From Pterobdella sp. o SKG-2022 (lineage: Eukaryota > Annelida > Clitellata > Hirudinida > Piscicolidae): 64,000 nucleotides of DNA. Both the position numbers and the translations under genes were made by a program. Under the pieces are notes generated by a model that saw nothing but the letters and a program-made list of their open reading frames with translations, was not told the origin of the DNA and made no database searches. Below, piece after piece: positions 1 through 17,274 of the stretch. The DNA lies in assembly GCA_964035795.1 (NCBI GenBank), contig OZ038321.1, positions 16,051,971 to 16,115,970 on the forward strand. Reading direction: 5' to 3'. Positions within the stretch are counted from its first letter, which is position 1. Every line of letters begins with the position of its first letter.

Positions 1-24
1 TTCTATAGATAATTACTATTACTA

Positions 25-228
25 TCATTTTATTATAGTCAGCATCTTTCCCTTTTCCAAGGGATCACTGACTTCTTTCCATGACCTAACCCTCTCTCTC
101 CATTTCACCCTGTCATAGGCATTTTCAAGATCTAAGCCAAACCCAATTATAAAGTCAACTATATAAAAAATATGAGAGGTCTCTAAAAAGAACCTATCAT
201 ATGATGTATTTAAACCATAAGAATTCAA
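25..228 (-). mobile_element. Decayed LINE 3' end (C-terminal RT/endonuclease ORF tail)
   Basis: The minus-strand ORF carries the pattern LENAYDRVKWRERVRS followed by SDPLEKGK. This resembles the extreme C-terminus of many animal non-LTR retrotransposon ORFs, where a D-[AP]-[YH]-DR-x-x-W motif precedes the stop. Only this tail is visible. It lies in the intron upstream of the first visible exon of the PPR gene, on the opposite strand. The identification rests on the motif alone, and no target-site duplication or poly-A tail was found. Confidence 0.5.
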
Positions 229-322
229 TGATTAAATATTTGTTTAACAAAAACAATTGTTTATCTTTAAATGACCACTGTCCATAAACAATACATATTT
301 AGTTTTCTTATTGATTCAACAG

Positions 323-2097
323 GCGTTTTCACTGTGTGGAGACCACCAAAAAGCCTTCCAAATGGCCGATGAAGCCGTTCACAAAGGTTTTAAGATTACT
401 TCTGGCTTGTACGCTTTCTTGTTGATGGCCTGCATTGAAGATAAGACTTCTGGTTTCACATTAGCCCTCAAAGTAACTATATTCATATGTCGAAATTGTA
501 ATATGATTTTATTCAAGGATTTATAATTCAGAAATTCTAAAAATATTATTTGAGAATAAAAGATGTAGGATTTATTACGATACTTCTGAGTAAATTTTAT
601 ACAAGAAATTTTTAGTCGAAAATGCAGATTAGCATCATGAATTTGAATCTAAAATGTTTATAAAAATTAAAATAATTTTAACCTTTTAGTTGTGTGAGAT
701 GATGAAAAAAGAGAAAAGAAAGATGAATATATACCAATTCAACTTATTATTGAGGGTTGTAAGAGAATGCCATGTTGGATCTCAACAGCAGTTTGAGTCA
801 CTTCTGCACAAAAACCAGCCAACCAATGATCAGTTGCTAATTAATGAAAATGCCAATCAATCTTATTCACTTGAGCATTTCCTTCTACCTTATAATTACA
901 ATAAGAAACAAATCTTCATTCCAGCTTCAACTCAAAATTTATTTATAACATCTGATGGTAAGCAAGAAGAACCGAACGAACCACAAACGGATAATTCTCT
1001 CGCATTTACAGACGATAAAATTTCATCTTCCGTCTCAATCGCACCTTTTCCTGAGTCGACTTCGGCTGTAATGCATATGACGTCACTACCTAGTTTACCG
1101 CATCATCGACTGCTGTTGTTGGGAGGGGTTGAAGGCGTTTTGAAATGCATGCAAGCCCACAAAGTCACACCTGATATTAAGACATTTGCTCTCTTGCTTG
1201 ATTCCATACCAGGTAATTTCAAAATGGAAGAATGGTTATTAGATGTTATGGTGAAGGCTTATAAGATCCAACCAGATACCGCTTTTTTTAACCTTCTCAT
1301 TCGTAAGAGAAATCTTAGAGGAAACTTCAAAGCTGCAAAAGTAATTTAATTTGAATCGCTAAACGAAATTTTTGAAATTTTTTGAATGGTAGAGTATGAA
1401 TTGTAAATATTATATATTTCACATTACAAGGATGCGTTTGCTCTGATGACTGAGAAAAACATCAAGCATGATATGAAAACGTATGGGTGCTTAGCCATGG
1501 GATGTTCCACAGTTAAGAGAGCTATTGCCTTTTTAGATGATATGAAGGTAAAATAATAATTTTATATAATAATAAATAGGTATTAAGAATCAATACCATA
1601 ATTATTACAAAAAGATAAAATCGTTACTTTAAATTTAACATATTTTTTTTCAAATTTCAGAAAATGGATCTTTTGCCTAATGCAGAAATTTTAAACATTT
1701 TGTTAACACAGTCCAAGTTGAATTTTAGATATAAAAGAAATATTCTTGCATTTGTTATAGAAAATAAGCTCAGGTTGTATGAAAGAACACTTTCTCAAAT
1801 TGAAAAAGATATATCCACTATGAAATATACTCTGCTCTGCCAGGTTAAACATTATTTTTGTTTTATTACTTCGCAATTTTTACCTATTGTTTTTGACAGC
1901 AAAAGATGGTGAATGAAAGCAAAGAATTTCCATTTCCAGAAAAGTCTGAGTCATGGATCAATCATGAAAAAAGAAAAGATTTTGAAAATTTTTTATTCAT
2001 TTATAAACAATGGCTACGAAAAATACCCATTGAGCCTCTGTTGAATCCTTTTGATACTTTCAAACAACCGACTATTATTAACAAAGAATTAAAATGA
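323..2097 (+). CDS. PTCD1: PTCD1-like pentatricopeptide-repeat protein, 3' part (5' exons lie before the window)
   Basis: Five coding exons are visible: 323-472, 690-1340, 1431-1547, 1661-1843 and 1900-2097 (stop). All are phase 0, with GT donors and AG acceptors. The third and fourth helical-repeat stretches resemble vertebrate PTCD1, for example VTPDIKTFALLLD followed by TAFFNLLIRKRNLRGNFKAAK and then MKTYGCLAMGC. PTCD1 is a mitochondrial PPR protein linked to 16S rRNA and tRNA processing. The mitochondrial targeting end is outside the window. A low-complexity Ser/Gln-rich stretch of about 110 residues interrupts the repeats in exon 690-1340. The gene ends 83 bp before the next start codon on the same strand, and no AATAAA lies between them. 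The family call (PPR) is firm; the exact orthologue is likely but less certain. Confidence 0.82.
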
Positions 2098-2100
2098 AAA

Positions 2101-2114
2101 ATTTATTGTTTCAG
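2101..2114 (+). promoter_or_regulatory. Acceptor-like site between PTCD1 and LYSMD genes (possible trans-splice or 5'UTR acceptor)
   Basis: Three bases after the PTCD1 stop comes a textbook splice acceptor, a T-rich tract ending TTGTTTCAG. It lies 66 bp before the ATG of the LYSMD gene. There is no donor between the two genes for it to pair with. It could accept a spliced leader in a polycistronic transcript, or it could splice out the PTCD1 3' end in an alternative transcript. The function is inferred. Confidence 0.35.
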
Positions 2115-2180
2115 TAAAAAAGTGAAGCTCATCATCAAAAACTTTGTTTATTCTAAGAATGAAAAGTGAATAAGTGGGCG

Positions 2181-4041
2181 ATGGCGGAATGTAGAATAAG
2201 GTTAATAAGTGAGGACGATGATTACAATGAAGAAAAACCTTTTATAAACAATAAAAAATTTCCCCGTTATGGAAGTTCCAATCGTTCCGATCTTTCCATC
2301 CATGACAATTTACCAGAGTATTATATCGAACACCAAGTCAAATCAAACGATACCTTAAATTCAGTAGCCTTGAAATATGGCTCAAAAGTTTGTTTAAATT
2401 TTTTTTTCAAATAAAAATCTTTCAAGGAATTTACATTTAATTTCACATATGTTTAAAATGTTAATTAGAAAAATTAATTTACAAACTTAAAATAAATATT
2501 AATAATTTCAGGTTTCATCTATAAAACGGGCTAACAAACTTTGGAATGACAATATATTTTTGTGCAAATTCTTATTAATTCCCATAGATAACATCTCAGA
2601 ATGTGAAAATAAAAATTTCAAAATAATCACAAAAAAGGATTTAATCAAAGGATTGTCAAAATCGAAAAGTGAAGGTTTTTTTGATGTATCAAAAAAAGTT
2701 GATTCAGAAAAAAATTCTACCAATGAGGAAAGTTTAAACAACATAGCCTGTCTTGGAAACCATGATATAAACCAAGTGTCTGTTCAAGAATATTTCAAAA
2801 AGTATGATTCCTCATTAGCAAAAATTAAAAAGAATGTTGAAAGACTTGAAAAACAAAACAGGTCCAGGTTAAATTGAAATTAAACTTCAAATAATGCATC
2901 CATTTCTATAAATTTTTTTTATAATGTTGAATCATTGTATCTTTGTTGTCAAGTATTATTTTAACATGTAGTATCAGTGTATTTTTGATTTTAATCATGT
3001 AATGCTGCAAAAATTTTAACTGTTTTTATACTCGCTTCCATTTCACCACTTTTAATAGACTTTTATATTAAAGCTTAACCTCACTTTACTATGATCTTGT
3101 ATAACTTGAAATTTTGCCAATGTGCTCTTAATGTTAAAAAGTTTGTTTCAATAAAATGGGAAAATTTCATAATTTTCAAAAAGGTTTTAAAGGACAAAAA
3201 AATGTTAGTCTTCATCCTAAAAAATTCCAAAAAAAAGAAATAATTTCAAATCAAGACACACACATACACACATCAATCCACAGTTTTTAAATAGTTCAAC
3301 AGTATGTAACGGCTATTATGCCATTATCAATTCAAATGCTACCACTGGTTTTTTTCATATATAAGTATGGTATATATATGTGGTTATGTAATACATAAAC
3401 TTATATTATACGTTCATTTATATTTCATTGTACATACAACTATTTAAATTTGACTTCCAATATATTCTATAGTATGAATTCTTATTAATCATTTTAACAC
3501 ATTCATTTATTTCAACATATCAACCCCATTTGCCTTTTTAATTCTATTTTATTGAAAATATTTATTAATTATTTTAAGGTCAACAAACACAAAGTAGTTA
3601 TTCAAAAACAGACACAAAGCTTTTCGTAAGTCCAGCTTACATGTGACGCCCGTTTTATTGATAATGTAAGCTAGACTTAAGAAAAGCTTCGTGTCTGTTT
3701 TTTGAAAAATTTTTTTGTGTTTGTTAACCTTAAAATTTGATCAAGGCATCATTTATCATTTAATTTAACACGTCCATCTATCTATGTTATTATATAAATT
3801 TCATCAATCTATTCAAAATTTTAACTCCATCAGATCTTCAAGCCCGAAGAAGAACTCCAAACAGCACCACAAAAGCCACCGAGATAACCACGGTTACCAT
3901 GAAGATATATGCAACTATGGCAATGTCTCCAACCACACAACTACCAAAGATGCTCTTCATTATAAGTCTATGAAAAAAAACAATGAACAAAAAATAAGAG
4001 AAAAATTCGAAAAGATTGAAAATGAAATGTTTCAATTATGA
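2181..4041 (+). CDS. LysM-domain protein of the LYSMD1/LYSMD2 type
   Basis: Three exons, 2181-2387, 2512-2861 and 3834-4041, join in frame (phases 0 and 2) into 254 aa. Residues about 54-100 form one LysM domain: YYIEHQVKSNDTLNSVALKY, then IKRANKLWNDNIFL, then LLIPI. This matches the LYSMD2 pattern closely (EHxVxxxDTLxxxALKYG, IKRANKL). A later block, VSVQEYFKKYDSSL, matches the conserved second helix of LYSMD1/2. The last residues, ENEMFQL, resemble the LYSMD1 C-terminus (EDEIFKL). No signal peptide or membrane helix is seen, consistent with the cytosolic LYSMD1/2 branch rather than LYSMD3/4. The molecular role of this family in animals is poorly known. ATG 2181 is chosen because the acidic N-terminus starts there and no earlier in-frame ATG exists. 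The second intron contains a long palindrome. The third exon was assigned from phase and the C-terminal motif. Confidence 0.83.
3571..3736. repeat. Palindromic foldback element, copy 1
   Basis: A near-perfect inverted repeat of about 165 bp has arms at roughly 3571-3642 and 3661-3736 and a short unpaired centre. Both arms carry the shared core ACAAAGCTTTTCGTAA (with small variants) followed inward by AGCTTACATTATCAA. The outer arm sequence (AAGGTCAACAAACAC) also pairs. It sits in the second intron of the LYSMD gene. No coding capacity is seen. Confidence 0.85.
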
Positions 4042-5884
4042 AGGTTCTTTTTTTTAGTTTTTAAATTCTTGTTTTATTTATTGTTATGCTAAACTTCTCA
4101 CATATTTGTTTTTTTAACTAAAAGTTTCAGGTAATCGTTTTTTAAAGATAAGATGAATATTAAAAAATAAGCATTACCCTTACACATGAACTCAGTAAAA
4201 CAGAGATAATGTTTTATGATAAGGTCCTTCAAATTTTAAGGATGTATTATTGAAGAAAGGCAGTTATTAAAAATTAAAAGCACTTGATAAATTAAAAAAT
4301 GTAATCTTTAAATTAAGCTTCATGATTTTTCAAGCCTAACATTAATATTCGACATTAAAAGGACTTTAAAGTTTATTAAATTCCACGTGATGCACTAAAA
4401 TTTGTATACCTCATTTGATCATGTGAGTTCGACTCACGAAAAGCTTTTTGAAATTCAACAAACTTTGAAGTGTTTTTTATCTTAGTTATTGTTTTAAAGT
4501 AATATCCCATTATTTTTTACTTTACCAAACCAAATGAAGAGAATAGGGAATGAATTGTCGATAAAGACATCAAGAAGGGAGAATTTTTGACAACTTTGCA
4601 ACCAATCAAATGATTTCTTCTTAAAATGTATTTAATTCTTAATTTTTTTGAAAGTTTTCACGAATATTATGTAGTTTTTCAAGATTATTATGTATATAAT
4701 TATGTTTCATTACGTTTTTAAAAATTTAAATTTTTTTCAAATGTTATAATATTTGAAGACAATTTTAATTATTTTATGTTTTTAATACATTTTCTTTTTA
4801 TTACTCATACTAAATCATCATTGCTTTATGTCCGTTTCCATGCTAGCATGGGCTGGACCTGATAGCATTCATTACGAGTTAACAAATTTTATGTTCTTTA
4901 ACACTAGAACGCCCGAGAAATATTTTTTTTCAGCATTCAAAGCTATTTGCATGAGCGGTTTGCTATGGCTTACCAAAAAAGCTTTTGGTCAAACTTGACA
5001 AAATCTTTTTTTTCTCACAATCCTAACAAGTTTTTAAAACTCATTCAGATATTTCATCTTGAACTCTTGTGTTTTTAACTAAGCAAAGATGCCAAAAACA
5101 AACAAAGAAGAAACCATAAAAATGTTATGCTTTGAGAAGAAATTTTTTTTTCATTTCAACCAGCTGTACTGGGAGATGCTACACCAGATGTTAACTAAAA
5201 GCTTATCCCAGCAATCATTATGAAAATTAGTATTAGCGAATTCTCCCAAAAAAATTATGACTCCCAGTTCATTAATTTCTATTTTCCATAAAGGAGTTTT
5301 TTTTATAAATTCAGTAAATAACCAACGTTTGGTGCGTCTGAGATTTGCTCACTGTATAATTAAGAGTTATCGAAGTTATTCTAAGTTTCTTATCACTTTT
5401 ATGTGCCGAATATAACAAGCATAAATCCAGATACTCTAAATCTGGATAAGCCGCTGTTTGTTACCGGAGGTCAAACAATATCGTCACTTTTTTACATATG
5501 AACTCAGTACAACTCGACATTTTTTGTTCAAATATACATGTTTCTAAAATTCTTTCATTAAAAAATGTGCAATCTTTTACTTTTATAAATATATCTTACA
5601 GCTGACGGTATCATAGAAAGTGCTGCTTTTTCATCTTGCCATTTGAAAATTTGCATTTTCAAACAACAAATTTTCAAAGTTTTATTTCCGTCAATTTTTT
5701 TTTTCCTAAAATTTACGATTTATTATGTCAATCATTTGAAGAGCTTTTTTACATTCACAAATCATGCTAAATTTTTTATTCCCGTATAGAATATTTCTTC
5801 CATAGACAGCCACAAAAACCGAAACTCAACACTCGTGCTTGTCTTTTGTTAAAAAAACTCATGATTTTGTATAATCTCTTTCAG
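4042..5884. other. Intergenic stretch, no gene seen
   Basis: AT-rich sequence follows the LYSMD stop. Apart from a SINE-like core near 4824, no ORF, splice-bounded exon or RNA gene could be supported on either strand. Confidence 0.5.
4824..4866 (+). repeat. SINE-like core fragment
   Basis: The block CCGTTTCCATGCTAGCATGG followed by GCTGGACC resembles a core shared by dispersed SINEs in many invertebrate genomes. A second, more diverged copy lies near 53460. Only the core is recognisable, and the boundaries are approximate. Confidence 0.5.
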
Positions 5885-6225
5885 GCTGCACTTTGGATTG
5901 TAAAGAGTATTCACTTTTAGCTTTACCACCTCTCGTTGGCAAATCAAAAAAAGCTTTTAAATTTTCAATAGGGCATCTCTGCACATTCCATGAAGTCACA
6001 AAGCTTTTTAACATTTCTTTGGCTCAGTTAGTGTCAAAGAATCCCTCATTCGAAGCTATGAGACATTTCAGGTTGAATGGAGCACCTTCCCAATCTACTG
6101 ATGGCCTTTCACAAAATATGCTTGAGATCTCCAAGGATATCAGTTTGGCAATCTCTTATCATGAAACGTTTATAAACAATCATAGCTGTCATATTTATTC
6201 AAACTACGCATATTTGAAAGATTAA
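5885..6225 (+). CDS. Orphan exon-like ORF, function unknown
   Basis: A T-rich acceptor (TCTTTCAG) precedes an open stretch of about 113 codons, ending at a stop at 6223-6225. It looks like the terminal exon of a plus-strand gene, but no upstream partner exon could be placed. The segment FHEVTKLFNISLAQLVSKNP has the spacing of a LysM-like repeat. It follows a LYSMD gene, so a decayed duplicate is possible, but the similarity is weak. It could be a chance ORF. Confidence 0.25.
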
Positions 6226-8689
6226 AAATTCGAATTAGAAAAAGGATATGTGTAATTTGATATCTTATTGTTATGAAATTGGCAGTTTTTATAATGTCCC
6301 AAAATGGTTGTTTGTTTGAAAAGTAAAAAATTGGCCAGAGGTGTACATGCCAAAAATTGTCAAAGATCACACTAGCCACTGTCGTAATAATATTTCATCA
6401 ACCTTTTGACTGCTCTTACACCTACTGACTTCTGTTCATGTTAAATTTTTCTAAATTTAGCGCTATCTTGCTGCAAATTTCTTTTTCAAATATCTGATAT
6501 TTGATTTTCACCAGTCTTATCGTACAAAACTGTGGAGAAATGCTTATATTGAGAAAATTTTTTTTGGAATATCCTAAATCGGTAATGGGCGTTCTAGTGT
6601 TAATGAAACAGCCACATTTAAATCTCTTTCTTGTTATGAACAAATATGTAGTTTTGAATATTATAGTCAAGACACGATAAATTTTTATGAATACTTGTTT
6701 AATAAGTACTATTGGTAAACCATAAAATCTGAGCTAACTCATCGTTCTTAGTTGTCGTATTAATATTAACTTTATGTTCATTTGTATATATATATTCACG
6801 AACACCTACCTACATTTAGGATTTGTTATACATACATAATCGATATAAATGTTTTATTAATTGTTCTCTGTTATCATATCATTTCATGTCATTAATCATG
6901 TCACTTTTAATTAACATAATCATTTTAAATTTTAAATATCTTGTTATAATTTGTACTAATTTTTATTTCCTTCCAATGAATTCTTTTAAATACTCACTTG
7001 AATCTTGGAAGAATCATCTGCTTATTTAAAATTTGTTGAATTTTTAAGCCTTTTTATTTGTTTCAAAATTTTTTATTAGATAAATTTCATACCTTAATCA
7101 AATACCCTCATCATTAACTGAGTTCATTTTGGGTTAACAGTTGGCACTACTTTGATATTAAAGATTGTATTATCTTTGTACAAATCTATTTTAGGAAATG
7201 GTGGAAGCACCCCACAAAATATTCTAATGAGTTTTCATCAATTTTTTTTGGTATAAAAGTTATAAAATGCTTAAATAGCAACTTATTTAAGAGCTCTAAA
7301 CAGTTATTTACCATTATCTGCAGTTTTTGACATGGTGAAAAATTTAAAAACTTTAAATTCATGTTAAATATATTAATTTGAAACTCAAATTTTTGTGACT
7401 GATTAATTCTTTGTTATTAACATATACGGACCATTGAGTGAATCTATTACAATCTGCTGTAAACAATAAATGTAAACTAACATATTGTTTTTTTCTCTAA
7501 AATATCATAAATTATGAGATTATAAATAACTCTAAAAAATAGATTAGAAAATGATCGTTTCGATGGCTGGATGTTTGAGAAGTAATGAGGTAGTGGAGTA
7601 AATTTATCAAAAAGGGTAAACATTTGATTAATCAAGATGCATTAACGCTTTGGCTATTCCAAGTATAATCGTTTTGAGTTGAAAAATAAGATGTTTGCGC
7701 GGTATAGAGCAAAATTTTGTTACAGACGAACTCTGTGGCGACCTGCACTCACATCTTAGATCTGTATTGAATTTATAACTTGTTATCCATTTTTATACTA
7801 GTTGTTGTTACCTTAAGTCGTTTTATATTTGAGCTCAAAAGGTTAAAAAAAAATAATCAAAATTTCATTTTCTGTACGCTTTTGAAAACCCGATTTTCTC
7901 AAAAATATACACTACTGCAGAGCCGTTCTTTCTATTGATATATAAAAATGTTTGAAGTCTCTAGAGCACTATATAAAACCATAACTTAACTGAAATCAGA
8001 GTTTTATAATCTAAAAAATTCAAATTCTTTGGAAGGAAGAAAAGCCAACTGTTGGTGACTGCAACATGGAGAATGTATAAGCTAATATGGATTATAATGA
8101 CGAAAAATAACCATTCATAAGTTACATTTACAGCTTGTTTTAATAATAAATGGAATTTAGAGCTGATTTTCTGAAACTTAATTATTTTGGGATTTTTTTC
8201 GTGTGACTTAAATAAATCTACACTTTTTGAAATTTGTTTTCAAGTGAGTAAAATTTCATTTGAAAAAAAAATAAGGATCAATAATTGGGAACTTAATGAA
8301 AAAGTATCGCTTTTTTTCAGAAATATTTAGCATTAGTATTCATATCAATGAAATGTGGTAGTTTCAATCCGAAGTATATATCGAGTATGCATGCATAATT
8401 AACGAAAATTTATAAAGCAGTGTTTGTCATTAAGAATTTTGTTAGGTTTGATGTCGATTCATTTAACGGTATTATTTGCCCTAAAGCTGAACTTTTAGAA
8501 CATTATAGCTTCATCCTTTGATAATAAATTTAATGAAAACTTCATATTTTTAGAATAGCAAAGTAAGTTAATTTACAACTAACTTATATAGTTTAGTATA
8601 TTAAAATTTGAATAGGATGTTTACTTAACTTGAAAGAAATTCTTACATGTATTGGAAGGTCAAGACAAATAATATTTTAATATGTTACA
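6226..8689. other. Long non-coding stretch, nothing identified
   Basis: AT-rich sequence with only short ORFs that lack codon-like composition or splice context. The promoter and any 5' UTR exon of the gene at 8690 may lie here but were not recognised. Confidence 0.5.
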
Positions 8690-10012
8690 ATGTCTAATTG
8701 TAAAGTTTTGAACGAAGACGGAGAATTCAAAATTGATGTAAATCAAAAAGGAAAATTGTTGCAAAAATTTGAAAAACTTGTCAACTTTTACAACAAGTAC
8801 GTAGCAGTTTGGAATACACTTGAAGTTTTAGCTGGACACATCTTTTCATGGATAACGTTTTCTGTTGTCTGGTACATAGTACAACAGCAAAGTGGTGATT
8901 ATTGCTTTGAAAAATATAAGACATTTAGTGATGCCTTGGCTTTATCAATAAAGATCCAATCACATTTAGGGTGTATTGAAAAATGTGTCAATTCTGAGTG
9001 TTTTGGGGCTGTTTTTATAATATCGGTCCAATCATTTGTATCATTTTTACTTAGTACTTTGCTTTTAGTTTTTATAGTAAAAGCAGTCGTACATTTAAAA
9101 AATATCAAAAAAAAAATTCATAAAGCAATCATAGATGATAATTTGTTGTTTCACAAACTTAACAAAAAGCCATGTGAAAATTCCTACAAATATGCCGCTA
9201 ATGTTTCCGAAAGAAGAAAAAGTATCACGGGAGAAAGAAGGGCAAGCATAGTGGCGTACAGAAAGGCAAGTATTTTTGGAAGAAGAGCGTCAAAAGCTGA
9301 AGGACACCGGTTTTGCCGACAGAAAGCAATCAAAAGTAGCAAATATGAAAAAGTGAAGACAAAAAAACAGGATAAAAATGAGAATAAGAATGCAAACGAG
9401 ATTTACAAAATATCTGTAGGTTTTGAGCTAGATGATGCTGAAATAATTTTGCTGGGAGTTCATGCAGTTTTGATGGTCAAGAAAAAAGTGAAAACAGCCA
9501 TAACAGAGTTTTTGGAAATTCTAGCAACAAGAGACATTCAATTGCACAGAGAAGAACTTTCCAATTTTGGGGTATTTAACGTTTATTGAATTTATTTACA
9601 CAAGATTTGAATAAAAATTGACAATTTTCTAAATGAGAAATAGATTAATAAGATGAAATTTGTTGCCATTGAACAGTGTGAGTACTGCACAGGAGTGGGC
9701 AGACCCAAACAGTTGGTGCACACTATTGATAAGGCAAGTGCTTTGTGGCCTTTCATCAAGTACATCATCATGAAGAAAAAATGGAACACAGAAAGTATGC
9801 AACAAACTCAAAGTCTCCCAAAAGAAGACGGACAAAAAACTGAGATAGAATATATATCTTTGTGGCCTGACGAGTCTATAAGCGTATCGAAAATGTCTCT
9901 AGAAGTCGTAGTGATAATACAATACCAAAGTGCACATTCTTCCTGTCTTCTAGAAACGAGAAAGTCTTTTGATTTAAGTGATTTTAGGTTTCATAATCCC
10001 TACAACCATTAA
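8690..10012 (+). CDS. Unrecognised two-helix membrane protein with tandem basic-Ser motifs
   Basis: Two exons, 8690-9571 and 9653-10012, are separated by an 81-bp GT-AG intron (phase 0) and give 413 aa. I do not recognise the family. Visible features: a hydrophobic helix around residues 43-66 (WITFSVVWYIV at its core); a short loop with three Cys (YCFEK, GCIEKC, SECFG); and a second strong helix around residues 104-130 (FVSFLLSTLLLVFIVKAVV). A very basic stretch follows, with four spaced Ser sites at about residues 174-203 (RRKSI, RRASI, RKASI, RRASK), each a PKA/PKG-type consensus. A mixed soluble C-terminal region with a CEYC motif comes last. The topology suggests both ends lie in the cytosol with a short Cys-containing outer or lumenal loop. 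This is inferred from helix spacing and the positive-inside rule. ATG 8690 is the first in-frame ATG after upstream stops. Confidence 0.62.
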
Positions 10013-10996
10013 AAATTTATCAATTTTATTTCGAAATACATTAAAAAATTTAATAAAAAAGTGAATGTTTTCACGAAATCGAATAACATTGTGGTGAATT
10101 TTCGAAAAAAAAAACTCAGAATTGTTTTTAAAATAATGAATTGAAACTATCACTCTATGAATTAAATCAATTATCATTTAAATGCATGATTCCTAAGGTT
10201 TAAATGCAAATATCTTATAAATTAAAAAAACAGTGTATAAAAACAATAGTATATCAATTATAAATTTCAAAGGTTAATCTTAATATAAAAGTATTTGCAT
10301 TATAAAGTCAAGGGCACTAAGAGAAAAAAGTAAATCAAACAGAAATAAACATTTGAGAATTCCTTGTAAAGGCAAATAAAGCATTAGTTGGAGAAGAGGA
10401 AAATTAATAGCATAGCGAACTCATCAAGGCATATATACAGTTTACATCAGATAGGAGTTCTAACAACGAAACTCAAATAAATGGGAAGCCAATAAATGCA
10501 CCGATAACCTTGAATTTAATATCACATTTGCAAATATGACGGTAATCATAAGATTAAATGAGCGAGATTAACGCTAAAAATTATTAATGCTTTCAAGAGA
10601 CTTATGAATGCAAACAGACGACGTTGAAAAATATCCACGAAATGTCGAAAGGCATGTTGAATGTGTGATATTTCATATAGGAGTCAAAGTATTCATAAAA
10701 ATAAATTGGAAAGTTGCCATGGCAAAAACAGCATAAAGGAAATGCTTGGTAGCTAATATAAAGAATCAAGTTACACCAACAAATTTCATACATCTTTTAT
10801 GCTATAACATGAAAGAACCGTGAAAACTTACCAAATTATTGCTATATGCTTGATAAGGTTGTACGCGGTGGAACTATCTAAAAATCTTGAATTTAAAATA
10901 ATGCTTTCAATCAATAATAAAATCATTAAATATTTGATGAACATGTCAGTAAAATATTATGCCCTGGAACTCACACAAGTGACTAGATAAAGATGA
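10013..10996. other. Convergent intergenic stretch, nothing identified
   Basis: Lies between the 3' ends of the membrane-protein gene (+) and the TTLL5-like gene (-). It must hold both 3' UTRs. No additional ORF or RNA gene is supported. Confidence 0.5.

Positions 10997-17274
<6,278 letters not shown>

Noticed and set aside
3150..3155. AATAAA after exon 2 of the LYSMD gene
   Set aside because: A third coding exon at 3834-4041 continues the frame, so this signal is intronic; at most it marks a short alternative 3' end.
3838..4035. Minus-strand ORF of 65 codons that looks like a membrane helix
   Set aside because: It is the exact antisense of the last LYSMD exon, whose phase and C-terminal motif fit; antisense of Lys/Asn-rich sequence reads as hydrophobic.
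4421..4441. tRNA T-arm-like GTGAGTTCGACTCAC
   Set aside because: The loop is five bases, not seven, and no acceptor, D or anticodon arms can be folded around it.
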